Assembly (NCBI RefSeq): GCF_001586775.1
Contig: NZ_LQXS01000003.1
Location: 186,001-250,000 of the forward strand
Reading direction: 5' to 3'
DNA: 64,000 nt
DNA from: Sphingobacterium populi
Lineage (GTDB): Bacteria > Bacteroidota > Bacteroidia > Sphingobacteriales > Sphingobacteriaceae
In this document: one piece after another, positions 1 through 9,142 of the stretch
Layout: the number at the start of each line of letters is the position of its first letter
Numbering within the stretch: position 1 is the first letter of the stretch
The notes under the pieces: generated by a model
What the model was told of the DNA's origin: nothing
Databases searched by the model: none
Seen by the model: the letters and a program-made list of their open reading frames with translations, nothing else
Made by a program: the position numbers and the translations under genes

Positions 1-81
1 ACAACGCATTTGGTCGTTGCGAGCCTATTTTTTGGCGCGCAGTATTACTTAATGTTGTTGACGACAAAGGCAAAAGTATGA
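1..81 (+). CDS. ctaA: Heme A synthase (CtaA/COX15), C-terminal end, partial
   Basis: Frame 1 is open from the window edge to a TGA at 79-81 and gives 26 residues beginning THLVVASLFFGAQYYLMLL. This is a hydrophobic helix with an early histidine, as in the last membrane helix of COX15/CtaA heme A synthases, where the sequence HL..A...FG.Q is usual. The enzyme oxidises heme O to heme A for the terminal oxidase. The location fits: the next gene is ctaB, which makes the heme O substrate, followed by oxidase subunits. The upstream part lies outside the window, so the assignment rests on a short fragment plus context. Confidence 0.6.
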   Translation, partial: TTHLVVASLFFGAQYYLMLLTTKAKV

Positions 82-137
82 CGTGCGTATTACATGCATT
101 AAGGTATTTTTGCGGCGAATTAATTTGATGATGATCC

Positions 138-1043
138 ATGGGGACGTTTATTTCGGATTTTAATAAGCTGGTCAAGTTGAGGTTAACGTTAACCGTAGTG
201 TTTTCGGCCTCTATTTCGTTTTTGATTGGTGCTGTGCAGCAGGATAATATCATCTGGACGAATTGGCTTTTGCTAACTTTGGGTGGCTTTTTGGTCACGG
301 GAGCAGCAAATGGCTTCAATGAAATCATTGAGAAGGATTTGGATAAGTTGATGGAGCGTACGAAAGATCGTCCGTTGCCTTCAGGCAGAATGACCAATGG
401 ACAAGCGTTGGTATTAAGCGTATTCATGGGTATTACCGGTACCTTGGTGTTAGTGGAGTTGAATTTTATTGCAGGTTTATTGTCTGTATTTTCGATCTTT
501 CTATACGCCTTCGTGTATACTCCGCTGAAGCAAAAATCGCCAATTGCAGTGTTTGTAGGTGCATTTCCAGGTGCATTGCCACCATTGATTGGTTATTATG
601 CAGCGTTTGAAGCGGCAGGTTTTGGATTAGCGTACAGTTCCGTGAGTGAGGCAGCTGTTATTATTACGCCGATAGTTCTTTTCGTCATACAGTTTGCATG
701 GCAATTTCCACATTTTTGGGCGATTGCTTGGGTTACAGATGAGGACTATAAAAAGGCAGGCTTTCGGTTGTTGCCTACCACGAAGAAAGATAAGGTTTCC
801 GCATGGATGCTTTTTTTATCGTGTATTGTAATGATCCCGGTAGGATTTCTGCCGATGTATTACGGTTTTGGTGGTTGGATATTTACAATCGTCGCTTTAC
901 TGGGCGGATTGTTGTTTACTTGGTACGGATACCAACATATACAATCACCACAAGATAGTACCGCGCGTAAGATCATGTTTACGTCTTTCGCTTATTTACC
1001 GATCTTACAGATCGCATTATTAGTAGATTTTATACCCTTTTAA
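138..1043 (+). CDS. ctaB: Heme O synthase (protoheme IX farnesyltransferase, CtaB/CyoE)
   Basis: Membrane prenyltransferase of the UbiA superfamily that transfers a farnesyl group to heme b to make heme O for the cytochrome oxidase encoded around it. The 301-residue length is normal. The first Asp-rich motif lies at about residues 56-79 (NEIIEKDLDKLMERTKDRP), the QFPHFWAIAW signature of CyoE at 189-198, and the second acidic motif DEDYKKAGF follows at about 201. About eight hydrophobic segments are visible. It lies 56 nt after the end of ctaA and 6 nt before the first COX3 gene, so it is part of one oxidase biogenesis operon. Confidence 0.93.
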   Translation: MGTFISDFNKLVKLRLTLTVVFSASISFLIGAVQQDNIIWTNWLLLTLGGFLVTGAANGFNEIIEKDLDKLMERTKDRPLPSGRMTNGQALVLSVFMGITGTLVLVELNFIAGLLSVFSIFLYAFVYTPLKQKSPIAVFVGAFPGALPPLIGYYAAFEAAGFGLAYSSVSEAAVIITPIVLFVIQFAWQFPHFWAIAWVTDEDYKKAGFRLLPTTKKDKVSAWMLFLSCIVMIPVGFLPMYYGFGGWIFTIVALLGGLLFTWYGYQHIQSPQDSTARKIMFTSFAYLPILQIALLVDFIPF

Positions 1044-1049
1044 CGAGGA

Positions 1050-1634
1050 ATGGATAAGATGATAGATAGCAATGAGCAATTAGTACAATCGCGCAAAGCC
1101 AAAAAATTCAACCTTTGGCTAGGCATGATTGGTATGTTCATGATGTTTGCCGCGCTGTCAAGCGGTTTCATTGTGTACACCGCTAGTGGTATCGATAAAG
1201 GGATTAAAACGATATTGCCTTACGCGTTTATTTATAGTACCGTAGCAATCGTGTTGAGTAGTGTTGCGATGCATGTGGCTTACACAGCGGCAAAAGCTGG
1301 ACAATTAGGTCGTCAGAAATTGATGTTGCTGATTACGATAGCCTTAGGAATTGTCTTCTTTGTATCGCAAATCAATGCATGGTCAACATTAATTGATCGG
1401 GGGATTTATTTCCAAAATCCTAACGCTTCGCAATCATTTATATATGTGTTTACGTGGTTGCACTTAATGCACATTATTGCCGGATTGATCGTTTTGCTTC
1501 GCTGTTATATCGGTGCTGTAAGACGTATATCGACAGATAAAAATCAATTTAGAATGGAAATAGCCACTATTTTTTGGCATTTTCTGGATCTATTGTGGAT
1601 TTATATTTATGTTTTCTTACTTTTGAATCAATAA
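1050..1634 (+). CDS. Cytochrome c oxidase subunit III-like protein, short form
   Basis: A 194-residue COX3-family membrane protein with five predicted helices. The N-terminal KKFNLWLGMIGMFMMFAALSSGF and the C-terminal FWHFLDLLWIYIYVFLLL are typical subunit III sequences. Bacteroidota commonly carry two adjacent COX3 genes, a short one and a longer one, and this is the short one. Two ATG codons are possible, 1050 and 1059. The purine-rich GAGGA at about 1045 spaces better to 1059, so the real start may be three codons later. It probably stabilises the catalytic subunit, which is not in this window. Confidence 0.88.
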   Translation: MDKMIDSNEQLVQSRKAKKFNLWLGMIGMFMMFAALSSGFIVYTASGIDKGIKTILPYAFIYSTVAIVLSSVAMHVAYTAAKAGQLGRQKLMLLITIALGIVFFVSQINAWSTLIDRGIYFQNPNASQSFIYVFTWLHLMHIIAGLIVLLRCYIGAVRRISTDKNQFRMEIATIFWHFLDLLWIYIYVFLLLNQ

Positions 1635-1643
1635 AACTAAACA

Positions 1644-2384
1644 ATGAGTACAACGACTGTATCGCAATTGGATAAGGTTAAAGACGGACCTTGGAGTGGT
1701 GGTAAATCACCGTGGAATTTGGAGTACGGAAAGATCATGATGTGGTTTTTCTTAGTATCTGATGCGTTCACTTTTTCTGCGTTCTTAATCTATTATGGAG
1801 CTCAGAAGTTTGCTAATGCAACTTGGGTTGACCCTGATAAAGTGTTTCAATCTATCCCAGGTATCGCCGAGAGCGGTCAACCATTGGTTTTCGTGGGTAT
1901 TATGACGTTTATTTTGATTATGTCATCAGTCACCATGGTGCTAGCGGTAGATGCTGGTCATCGTAATGATCGTAATGCCGTAATTAAGTGGATGTTATGG
2001 ACTATTTTGGGTGGTTTAATGTTCGTAGGTTGTCAAGCGATCGAATGGACGCACTTGCATCATTCCGGTTTCTGGTTCGGTCGCAATCCTGCTACTGGTT
2101 TAGAAGGTGAAACTGCTATTGTAGAAGCCTTGAAACCTTATTTTACAGGCGAGATCTCGTACACAGCAGCTTTGCAGTTTTCTAACCTATTCTTTACTAT
2201 TACTGGTTTCCACGGTTTCCACGTATCAATAGGTATCTTGCTTAATATCATTATCCTTTGTATGACGTTGAACAACACGTTCGAGCGTCGTGGTACTTAT
2301 CTGATGGTAGAAAAAGTTGGTTTATACTGGCACTTTGTAGATTTGGTATGGGTATTTGTATTTACCTTCTTCTACCTTATCTGA
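1644..2384 (+). CDS. Cytochrome c oxidase subunit III, long form
   Basis: A 246-residue heme-copper oxidase subunit III with several membrane helices. The motif TGFHGFHVSIGILLNI near residue 190 and the C-terminal YWHFVDLVWVFVFTFFYL are diagnostic of COX3. It starts 9 nt after the stop of the short COX3 gene and belongs to the same operon. The central loop (about residues 125-165) has HLHHSGFWFGRNP, an insertion seen in Bacteroidota relatives. It is an inner-membrane subunit of the aerobic terminal oxidase. Confidence 0.92.
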   Translation: MSTTTVSQLDKVKDGPWSGGKSPWNLEYGKIMMWFFLVSDAFTFSAFLIYYGAQKFANATWVDPDKVFQSIPGIAESGQPLVFVGIMTFILIMSSVTMVLAVDAGHRNDRNAVIKWMLWTILGGLMFVGCQAIEWTHLHHSGFWFGRNPATGLEGETAIVEALKPYFTGEISYTAALQFSNLFFTITGFHGFHVSIGILLNIIILCMTLNNTFERRGTYLMVEKVGLYWHFVDLVWVFVFTFFYLI

Positions 2385-2420
2385 TTTATTTAATAATTAC
2401 TTTGTAATACAACATATACG

Positions 2421-2795
2421 ATGTCAAATCACGATCATACAGCAGCAGCGCACGACGAGCACCATGAAGGCATGGGAGCTAAGCAAATCTGGTCCGTATT
2501 CTTTGTCTTGCTAGCATTAACGGCACTTGAGTTTTTAATCGCACTAGGTTTTGTGCACCACTGGCAGATTTTGCAAAAGGGCATGTTTGTTAATATCATC
2601 TACATCATGCTAACTTTAGTGAAAGCATACTATATCGTGGCTTTCTTTATGCACTTGAAGTTTGAGAAATCGAGTTTCATTGTGTGCAGCACTATTGTTT
2701 TTATCTTCATCGCCTATTTTATTGTGCTGATGCTTGTAGAAGGTAGCTTCTTATCTGGGGCGTTGCAATCGCATCCGGTGTTTCCGAACAATTAA
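2421..2795 (+). CDS. Cytochrome c oxidase subunit IV family protein
   Basis: A 124-residue protein with a His-rich soluble N-terminus (residues 3-20) and three membrane helices at about 25-45, 58-80 and 88-110. This is the architecture of the small prokaryotic subunit IV (CyoD/CtaF-like; COX4_pro). The central helix contains TLVKAYYIVAFFMHLKFE, a recognisable family sequence. It lies 36 nt after COX3 in the oxidase operon. It is thought to assist CuB loading and assembly; here the function is inferred from family and position. Confidence 0.82.
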   Translation: MSNHDHTAAAHDEHHEGMGAKQIWSVFFVLLALTALEFLIALGFVHHWQILQKGMFVNIIYIMLTLVKAYYIVAFFMHLKFEKSSFIVCSTIVFIFIAYFIVLMLVEGSFLSGALQSHPVFPNN

Positions 2796-2812
2796 TAGAA
2801 CGATATACATAG

Positions 2813-3535
2813 ATGAATCCAGTCATTCGTCCAATGAAGTTTTCAAAAATTATAATCCTGGCCATTGTACTCTTTGTGCCAGGATTTTTGTATTTATTGA
2901 TGGAGAATCTAGGTCGGCATGAATACGTTAAATTGCCGATTTATGGGGAGAAATCGCTTTCTGGCGAAATGCGTCGCGTCATGGGCCGAGAGAGGCCAGA
3001 TACCATTTACCATCAATTGAAGCCACTGCAATTGACCGATTGGTCAGGGCGTACGGTATCGTGGATGGGAAGCGATTCTATTATCAGCGTGGCGCATTTG
3101 ATGTATAGCGCCGATTCGGCCTTTTCGGGAATTGCCTTAGATTATATGGATCGGTTGGCTACAAAATTTGCTAGCAAAGCCAGTGTACATTTGTATTCCA
3201 TCTCCGTAGATCCGCATGATCAGGTTACCGACTTAGCGAAAATGGCCAGTCGTTTTGGCGATCTTGACCGTCGTAAATGGCATATTGTTGCAAATCCTTC
3301 TACCGATATGCTGACCTATGCGCGTGAGCAAATGTTACTCAATGCCAGTAGAGATATGCAAGATTCTACTAAGTTTATGATCGATGATCAGATCATTCTC
3401 ATTGACGGCAAACATCGTATTCGAGGATTCTATCCATTGAGTCAGCACGCCGAGCTGAAGAGGCTAGAAGATGAAATCAAATTACAATTGGTAGAAGAAA
3501 TAAGAGACAACCCTAGACGGGTGGAAAGAAATTAG
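2813..3535 (+). CDS. Sco1/SenC-like membrane-anchored thioredoxin-fold protein lacking the copper ligands
   Basis: A 240-residue protein with one N-terminal membrane helix (about 13-31) and a periplasmic domain that follows the Sco layout: HLMYSADSAF at 95-104 sits where Sco proteins have the CxxxC copper site, YSISVDPHDQVTDLA at 128-142 matches the Sco SVDP segment, and STKFMIDDQIILIDGKHRIRGFY at 185-207 matches the strand that normally carries the copper-binding histidine. No cysteine occurs anywhere in the protein and the His position appears to be Asp184. It sits between subunit IV and a CtaM-like gene, where a Sco copper chaperone is expected. Its role is probably oxidase assembly, but not as a classical copper donor. 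Confidence 0.72.
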   Translation: MNPVIRPMKFSKIIILAIVLFVPGFLYLLMENLGRHEYVKLPIYGEKSLSGEMRRVMGRERPDTIYHQLKPLQLTDWSGRTVSWMGSDSIISVAHLMYSADSAFSGIALDYMDRLATKFASKASVHLYSISVDPHDQVTDLAKMASRFGDLDRRKWHIVANPSTDMLTYAREQMLLNASRDMQDSTKFMIDDQIILIDGKHRIRGFYPLSQHAELKRLEDEIKLQLVEEIRDNPRRVERN

Positions 3536-3545
3536 AAAAACACGT

Positions 3546-4088
3546 ATGGCAATGACCGCGGAAGAAAAAAAATATAAAGGCATTATCTGGACCTTATCTA
3601 TTGTGATACCCATTGCGGTAGCTGTTTTGTTTGGTGTCAATTTACAAAAGCTTGGTTACGATGTAGAACCGTTAAGTTTCTTGCCGCCTATCTACGCCAG
3701 TATCAACGGGCTTACCGCTATTTTACTTGTTTGGGCGGTGTCTGCGATCAAGAGTGGCAAAGTTAAGCTTCATGAAAACTTAATAAAGGTCTGTATGCTT
3801 TGCTCTTCGCTATTCTTGGTGATGTATGTGGCCTACCATATGACGTCGGTTTCCACACCATATGGTGGTGAAGGTTTTATCCGTTTAGTGTACTTTTTTA
3901 TCCTAATTAGTCATATTCTACTATCTATTATCATCATTCCGTTCGTACTGTTTACTTTTGTACGTGGGATAGCAGGAGCATACGAAAGGCACAAACGCTT
4001 AGCGAGGATTACCTATCCGATGTGGCTTTACGTAGCGGTGACCGGTGTGATCGTTTATCTAATGATTTCGCCATATTATACCCATTAG
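3546..4088 (+). CDS. DUF420 membrane protein (CtaM/YozB-like oxidase assembly factor)
   Basis: A 180-residue protein with about five helices. DUF420 features are visible: LPPIYASINGLTAILL in the second helix, LHENLIKVCML, the YHMTS histidine, ISHILLSIIIIPFVL and the C-terminal HKRLARITYPMWLYVAVTGVIVYLM. In Bacillus and Staphylococcus the DUF420 protein YozB/CtaM is needed for heme-copper oxidase assembly, and the conserved histidines suggest copper or heme handling. It lies 10 nt after the Sco-like gene and ends the operon. Function is from family and context. Confidence 0.82.
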   Translation: MAMTAEEKKYKGIIWTLSIVIPIAVAVLFGVNLQKLGYDVEPLSFLPPIYASINGLTAILLVWAVSAIKSGKVKLHENLIKVCMLCSSLFLVMYVAYHMTSVSTPYGGEGFIRLVYFFILISHILLSIIIIPFVLFTFVRGIAGAYERHKRLARITYPMWLYVAVTGVIVYLMISPYYTH

Positions 4089-4160
4089 TTCAACTGCAAT
4101 AGTCATTGCCATGCTAGTGCGATGCGATTGCTGATGGTATTATCATACATATAGCAGAGG

Positions 4161-4622
4161 ATGAAAAAAGTTTGGATTTATCAAGCAAATCGCTTCTTTA
4201 CAGAAGCTGAAGAAACTAAAGCCACGGCTGTTTTACAACAATTTGTACAGAGTTGGACGGCTCACGGTGATCAATTAGCAGGTAAAGCAACTATTTTTCA
4301 TCATTTATTTATTGTACTAGAAGTTGACGAATCTGTCGCTAGCACTACCGGTTGCTCGGTAGATAAGTCGGTACATCTATTAAAGAAGCTGGAACAAGAG
4401 TTGAACATTGGTTTGTTTGATCGGTTGATGGTAGCTTACCGCGACGCAAATGATGCCGTACAACTGGTTTCTCGTAATGAGTTTGCACAGCTCGTACAAT
4501 CAGGTCAAGTAAGTTCTGATACGATTGTATTCAATAATTTATTAAGTTCTGGCGAAGATTTCCCAAGCCAGTGGGAAATACCATTTCAAGATAGCTGGCA
4601 TGCCAAAGTTTTTGTAATATAA
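4161..4622 (+). CDS. Conserved Bacteroidota protein of unknown function (often labelled ABC transporter ATPase)
   Basis: A soluble 153-residue protein beginning MKKVWIYQANRFFTEAEE with a conserved C-terminal DSWHAKVFVI. I recognise it as a small family found beside unrelated genes in Bacteroidota and sometimes annotated as an ABC transporter ATPase, although no Walker A or B motif is present. That label is therefore unsupported by the sequence. GCAGAGG directly before the ATG may act as a weak ribosome site. It is 72 nt after the oxidase operon and is probably a separate unit. Confidence 0.75.
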   Translation: MKKVWIYQANRFFTEAEETKATAVLQQFVQSWTAHGDQLAGKATIFHHLFIVLEVDESVASTTGCSVDKSVHLLKKLEQELNIGLFDRLMVAYRDANDAVQLVSRNEFAQLVQSGQVSSDTIVFNNLLSSGEDFPSQWEIPFQDSWHAKVFVI

Positions 4623-4697
4623 TTACAACATAACAGGAAGCACATAGGATTTTAGTAAATTGGGTTGTCAAATGTCAATTCCAATTAGTACAATCAT

Positions 4698-6173
4698 ATG
4701 AAAAAACAGCTATCCACTACATTTTTTCTGACTTTCTTAGCGGTATTGTCCTCCTTGGGGCAAATAGCCATTCCCGCAGATTCTATTGTCACCACCAAAC
4801 ACAGCACAACGATCTTAGGGCAAGCCATTAAATACACCGCACATAAAGGCACACAGCCCGTTTGGAATGAAAAAGGAGATGCGATAGCAACACTCGATTA
4901 TACCTATTACGAGCGCGACGGCGTAGCCAAAGAAAACCGTCCCCTAGTAATTTCATTCAACGGCGGCCCTGGTTCTGCGTCGGTATGGATGGAGATTGCA
5001 TATACCGGGCCAGCACTATTGAATATTGATGATGAAGGCTATCCAGTTCAACCTTATGGCATCGGTAAAAATCCTTATTCCATACTAGATATTGCTGATA
5101 TCGTTTTTATCAACCCGGTCAATACGGGTTATTCGCGTATTTTAGATAAGGAGGTAAATACCAACACTTTTTTTGGAGTGAACGCTGACGTTAAATATTT
5201 AGCATCGTGGATCAATACCTTTGTAACGCGACGCAATCGTTGGAACTCGCCTAAATACCTCATCGGCGAAAGCTACGGCACGACCCGCGTCTCCGGTCTG
5301 GCGTTGGAGTTGCAAAGTGCTCATTGGATGTATTTGAACGGCGTGGTACTCGTATCACCTACCACGCTCGGTATTGAGCGTGGCGGCCCTGTGGATATGG
5401 CGTTGCGATTACCATACTATGCGGCAACTGCGTGGTATCACCAAAAATTACCAGCCGATCTGCAAAGTCGGGATTTGGAAGAGATTTTGCCAGAAGTAGA
5501 AGCTTTTGCGGTGGATGAATTATTACCGACCTTGGCAAAAGGTGGCTTACTGAATCCCAACCAGCGGCAAGCAGCAGCTACAAAAATGGCGCGCTATTCT
5601 GGTCTATCAGAGAAAGTAATTTTGCAAAATAACCTCGATGTGAGCACCAATCTTTTTTGGAAAGAATTATTGCGCGACAGCGGCTACACGGTCGGTCGTC
5701 TCGATTCCCGCTATCGCGGGATAGATCGCAAAGATGGCGGCGATCGTCCGGATTTCAATGCCGAACTTACGGCTTGGTTGCATGCCTTTACGCCGGCGAT
5801 CAATCACTATATGCGCAATGAACTCAACTTCGCCACCGATGTCAAGTACAATATGTTTGGCTCTGTACATCCTTGGGATCGTAGCAATGACCGGACAGGC
5901 GAAAGTTTGCGACAAGCGATGGCGCAGAATCCTTTTCTGCATGTAATGGTACAATCCGGCTATTACGACGGCGCCTGCGACTATTTTAATGCAAAATATA
6001 CCATGTGGCAAATGGATCCTTCGGGGCGTTTGCAAGATCGGATGTCTTTCAAAGGATATCGTAGTGGGCATATGATGTACTTGCGCAAACCTGATCTCGA
6101 GCAAGGTAATGCAGATATTCGTAGCTTCATCACCAACAGTATTCCAGCAACCGGTACGCCTGCAAAATATTAA
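4698..6173 (+). CDS. Secreted S10 family serine carboxypeptidase
   Basis: A 491-residue protein with an N-terminal signal peptide (about 1-21) and the full S10 catalytic layout: the oxyanion loop NGGPGSAS at 88-95, nucleophile Ser192 in GESYGTTR, Asp424 in SGYYDGACDYF and His458 in SGHMMY. It should release C-terminal residues from peptides, probably in the periplasm or outside the cell. The length is usual for bacterial S10 enzymes. It is flanked by an unrelated small gene and the gluconate genes and probably has its own promoter. No anomalies are seen. Confidence 0.92.
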   Translation: MKKQLSTTFFLTFLAVLSSLGQIAIPADSIVTTKHSTTILGQAIKYTAHKGTQPVWNEKGDAIATLDYTYYERDGVAKENRPLVISFNGGPGSASVWMEIAYTGPALLNIDDEGYPVQPYGIGKNPYSILDIADIVFINPVNTGYSRILDKEVNTNTFFGVNADVKYLASWINTFVTRRNRWNSPKYLIGESYGTTRVSGLALELQSAHWMYLNGVVLVSPTTLGIERGGPVDMALRLPYYAATAWYHQKLPADLQSRDLEEILPEVEAFAVDELLPTLAKGGLLNPNQRQAAATKMARYSGLSEKVILQNNLDVSTNLFWKELLRDSGYTVGRLDSRYRGIDRKDGGDRPDFNAELTAWLHAFTPAINHYMRNELNFATDVKYNMFGSVHPWDRSNDRTGESLRQAMAQNPFLHVMVQSGYYDGACDYFNAKYTMWQMDPSGRLQDRMSFKGYRSGHMMYLRKPDLEQGNADIRSFITNSIPATGTPAKY

Positions 6174-6303
6174 TCGCCGCAGTATCATAGATTCTGTAGC
6201 GGTACGTCAAAGTTTGTAGGATAAAATCATTATATTGCTTTTTCGACAAGGCATTATTCGCACGTCAACCGTGGCGAATGATGGCCTGAGCAATTATAAC
6301 AAT

Positions 6304-7797
6304 ATGATTATTGGTTTAGATATTGGTACCTCATCAACAAAGGCGGTGGCTTTTGATCATCAAGGTGAAGTACTGGCGCAACATGGCATCACCTATCCGA
6401 TTTTGTCTCCGCAAACGGGCTATTACGAGCAGGATCCCAACGAGATCTATGAGGCTTGTGTTGGTTCTTTATCCGAAGTGATGCGGCAACTGGCTCGCGA
6501 ACATCCAAGTCAACCGCTAGAAGGAATTTCGGTCAGTAGTGCGATGCATGCGCTTATCGCAATGGATGAGATAGGTAACCCGATTACCAATAGTATTATT
6601 TGGGCCGATCAGAGAAGCGAATCCGTTGCTGCAGATTTGAAAGAAACAGCACAGGGATTGGATCTCTACATAAAAACAGGCACACCGATACACCCCATGT
6701 CAGTGCTCTGCAAAATCATGTGGATGAAGGGGCATGCCAAAGACACATTTCAACGCGCCCATAAGTTTATCGGTATTAAAGAATACCTATTTTTTCGGTT
6801 ATTCAACACGTACATAATAGATCATTCTATCGCATCGACTACCGGGTTGTTCGATATCGAAAAATTAAGTTGGTATGAACCAGCTTTATCGCTCGCAGGG
6901 ATCAAATCCAGCCAACTTTCGGCACCGGTATCCATACATTATGCCCTGCATTTGCAAGATTCCGAGCAAGCCACTAAACTAGGCGTGCCTGTCGGAACAG
7001 CATTTGTGATTGGAGCTAGCGATGGCTGTTTGGCCAATCTTGGTGTAGGTGCCACACATCCTGGTATTGCCTCCGTTACGGTCGGTACAAGTGGAGCCGT
7101 GCGCGTACTCAGTAATAGCGCTATTGCAGATCAGCAACAACGTGTCTTTCGATACTTACTAAATCCGAAGCAATTTGTAGTTGGTGGCGCGGTGAACAAT
7201 GGCGGTGTATTGCGCAATTGGTTTCGCGATACCTTTATGACAGAATTGACACATTTACCCGAAGATATCAATACTTCTCGCTTATTTGATGAAGTCATCA
7301 GTGCGGTAAATCCAGGTTCGGATGGGTTGGTTTTTCTACCTTATCTCACCGGTGAGCGTGCACCACATTGGAATGCAAATGCCAAAGGAGTATATTTTGG
7401 CATTCAATTGCAGCATACGAAAGGTCATTTTGGGCGAGCCATGATTGAAGGAATGTTGTTTGCGCTGTATAGTGTAGCGTTGGCTTTAGAAGAAACCACG
7501 GGGCCAATACATACTATTTATGCTAGCGGCGGATTAGCACGTTCTCCGGTATGGGTACAGATTCTTGCCGACGTATTCAATAAACCCGTTTTTGTCAAAG
7601 AAACCGTGGAAAGTTCGGCTTGGGGCGCGGCCTTAGTCGGCTTAGAAGCTCTAGGTATAGATACGAATCCAGCAGATCATGCCGTTGCCGACAATGAAGA
7701 CGATTCCTATGTGCCAAACAAAGAACATCATCAGATTTATAGGAAAAATTTCCAGCAGTTCGAGCGCTTGTATCAAAAGCTACAAGACGAATTTTAA
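6304..7797 (+). CDS. gntK: Gluconokinase, FGGY family
   Basis: FGGY carbohydrate kinase of 497 residues from the chosen start. The frame is open upstream to a TTG at 6235, but the ATP-binding N-terminus MIIGLDIGTSSTKAVAFD begins at the ATG at 6304, which is preferred. GEMQ-like YYEQDP, IIWADQRS and LPYLTGERAPHWN are FGGY landmarks, and YASGGLARSPVWVQILADV is the C-terminal signature. The following gene is a GntP-type permease only 18 nt away, so gluconate uptake and phosphorylation to 6-phosphogluconate is the natural reading. Substrate is inferred from that pairing. Confidence 0.88.
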   Translation: MIIGLDIGTSSTKAVAFDHQGEVLAQHGITYPILSPQTGYYEQDPNEIYEACVGSLSEVMRQLAREHPSQPLEGISVSSAMHALIAMDEIGNPITNSIIWADQRSESVAADLKETAQGLDLYIKTGTPIHPMSVLCKIMWMKGHAKDTFQRAHKFIGIKEYLFFRLFNTYIIDHSIASTTGLFDIEKLSWYEPALSLAGIKSSQLSAPVSIHYALHLQDSEQATKLGVPVGTAFVIGASDGCLANLGVGATHPGIASVTVGTSGAVRVLSNSAIADQQQRVFRYLLNPKQFVVGGAVNNGGVLRNWFRDTFMTELTHLPEDINTSRLFDEVISAVNPGSDGLVFLPYLTGERAPHWNANAKGVYFGIQLQHTKGHFGRAMIEGMLFALYSVALALEETTGPIHTIYASGGLARSPVWVQILADVFNKPVFVKETVESSAWGAALVGLEALGIDTNPADHAVADNEDDSYVPNKEHHQIYRKNFQQFERLYQKLQDEF

Positions 7798-7815
7798 CCT
7801 TTATAAAAAAAACGG

Positions 7816-9138
7816 ATGCCTTTAATCATAGTATTTTGTGGAGTTTTGCTGCTTTTACTTTTAGTAACAGTTGTAAAACTCAATACGATAATCTCCCTAC
7901 TCATCACCTCCATTGCCGTGGGCTTTGCGATGGGGATGGACAGTATCGATATCGTACGATCCGTAGAAGCCGGGGTGAGTAGCACCATGGGGCAGCTCGC
8001 TTTGCTGCTGGCTTTTGGTGCTATCTTAGGAAAGCTAATGGCCGACGGCGGTGCCGCCGAACGCATCACGCGCGTATTGACCAATGTTTTTGGCGTGCGC
8101 AACCTGCCTTGGGCAATGGTTCTTACAGGCTTTCTGGTAGGTATACCCTTATTTTATAATGTTGGTTTTATTGTATTAGTACCTTTTGTATTCATGGTGT
8201 GTGCATCCAACCGGCTTCCGTTGCTTTATGTTGGTATCCCATTGTTGGCCGCACTATCCGTTACGCACGGTTATTTGCCGCCACATCCTGGCGCTACAGC
8301 TATCGCAATCACCTACCAAGCCGATATTGGTCTTACTATGGTTTATGGTATTATTGTCGCTATTCCCGCGATTATTATTAGTGGGCCATTTTTCGGGCGC
8401 ACATTGAAAGGTATTGCAACCAACCCACCTCCAGAGTTGTTTACCGTGCCCACATCATCCGAAGGTCGGCCGATGCCTAGCTTCGCCATCAGTTTGTTTA
8501 CCGGATTATTTCCAGTTGTGCTGATTGCTATTGGTTCGTTTGCCCATTTGTTCTTGATTGAAGGGTCGGCGCCTTTGTCGATTTTGCGTTTTTTAGGTGA
8601 CCCGGTGATGGCATTAATGATAGCCGCTATGTTGGCCATGTATACGATGGGAATACGCCAAGGTAAAAGTTTGAAACAACAATCAGAAGCGATTGAAGAT
8701 GCAATCCGAGGCATTACCATGATCTTGTTTATCATTGGCGCTTCGGGTGTATTTAAGCAAGTGCTGGTCGATAGCGGCGTGGCGGTTTATATTGCCGAAA
8801 GCACAGCAGATCTCGCCTTGTCACCATTAGTATTAGCATGGTCTATCGCCGCCGTTATTCGCTTAGCCATAGGCTCTGCTACTGTAGCTGGATTGACCGC
8901 CGCTGGCATTGTTTTGCCTGTCATGCAGGCAACCGGTACCAGCCCTGAGCTTATGGTGCTAGCTACTGGCGCTGGCAGTCTCATGTTTTCACACGTCAAT
9001 GATCCCGGATTTTGGATGTTTAAATCCTACTTTGGCTTAAGCATGCGCGATACATTCCTGTCTTGGTCCGTGATGGAGACATTAGTGTCTTTAATTGGAT
9101 TGTTTGGCGTATTAGCTTTAAGCTGGTTTGTAGGGTAG
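7816..9138 (+). CDS. gntP: Gluconate:H+ symporter, GntP family
   Basis: A 440-residue permease with about twelve hydrophobic segments. GntP/GntT-family sequences are visible, such as LGKLMADGGAAERITR near residues 68-83, LLAALSVTHGYLPPHPGATAIA and FSHVNDPGFWMFKSYFGLS near the C-terminus. It imports gluconate or a related aldonate across the inner membrane. It follows gluconokinase by 18 nt and is very probably co-transcribed. No local regulator (GntR or LacI) was found beside the pair. Confidence 0.93.
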   Translation: MPLIIVFCGVLLLLLLVTVVKLNTIISLLITSIAVGFAMGMDSIDIVRSVEAGVSSTMGQLALLLAFGAILGKLMADGGAAERITRVLTNVFGVRNLPWAMVLTGFLVGIPLFYNVGFIVLVPFVFMVCASNRLPLLYVGIPLLAALSVTHGYLPPHPGATAIAITYQADIGLTMVYGIIVAIPAIIISGPFFGRTLKGIATNPPPELFTVPTSSEGRPMPSFAISLFTGLFPVVLIAIGSFAHLFLIEGSAPLSILRFLGDPVMALMIAAMLAMYTMGIRQGKSLKQQSEAIEDAIRGITMILFIIGASGVFKQVLVDSGVAVYIAESTADLALSPLVLAWSIAAVIRLAIGSATVAGLTAAGIVLPVMQATGTSPELMVLATGAGSLMFSHVNDPGFWMFKSYFGLSMRDTFLSWSVMETLVSLIGLFGVLALSWFVG

Positions 9139-9142
9139 AATT

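Noticed and set aside
1050..2384. Two COX3 genes as a recent duplication
   Set aside because: They differ in length and sequence, and tandem short and long COX3 genes are usual in Bacteroidota oxidase operons.
5667..6188. Minus-strand frame of 173 codons inside the S10 peptidase gene
   Set aside because: It is fully antisense to a well-supported gene with all catalytic motifs and has no recognisable domain.
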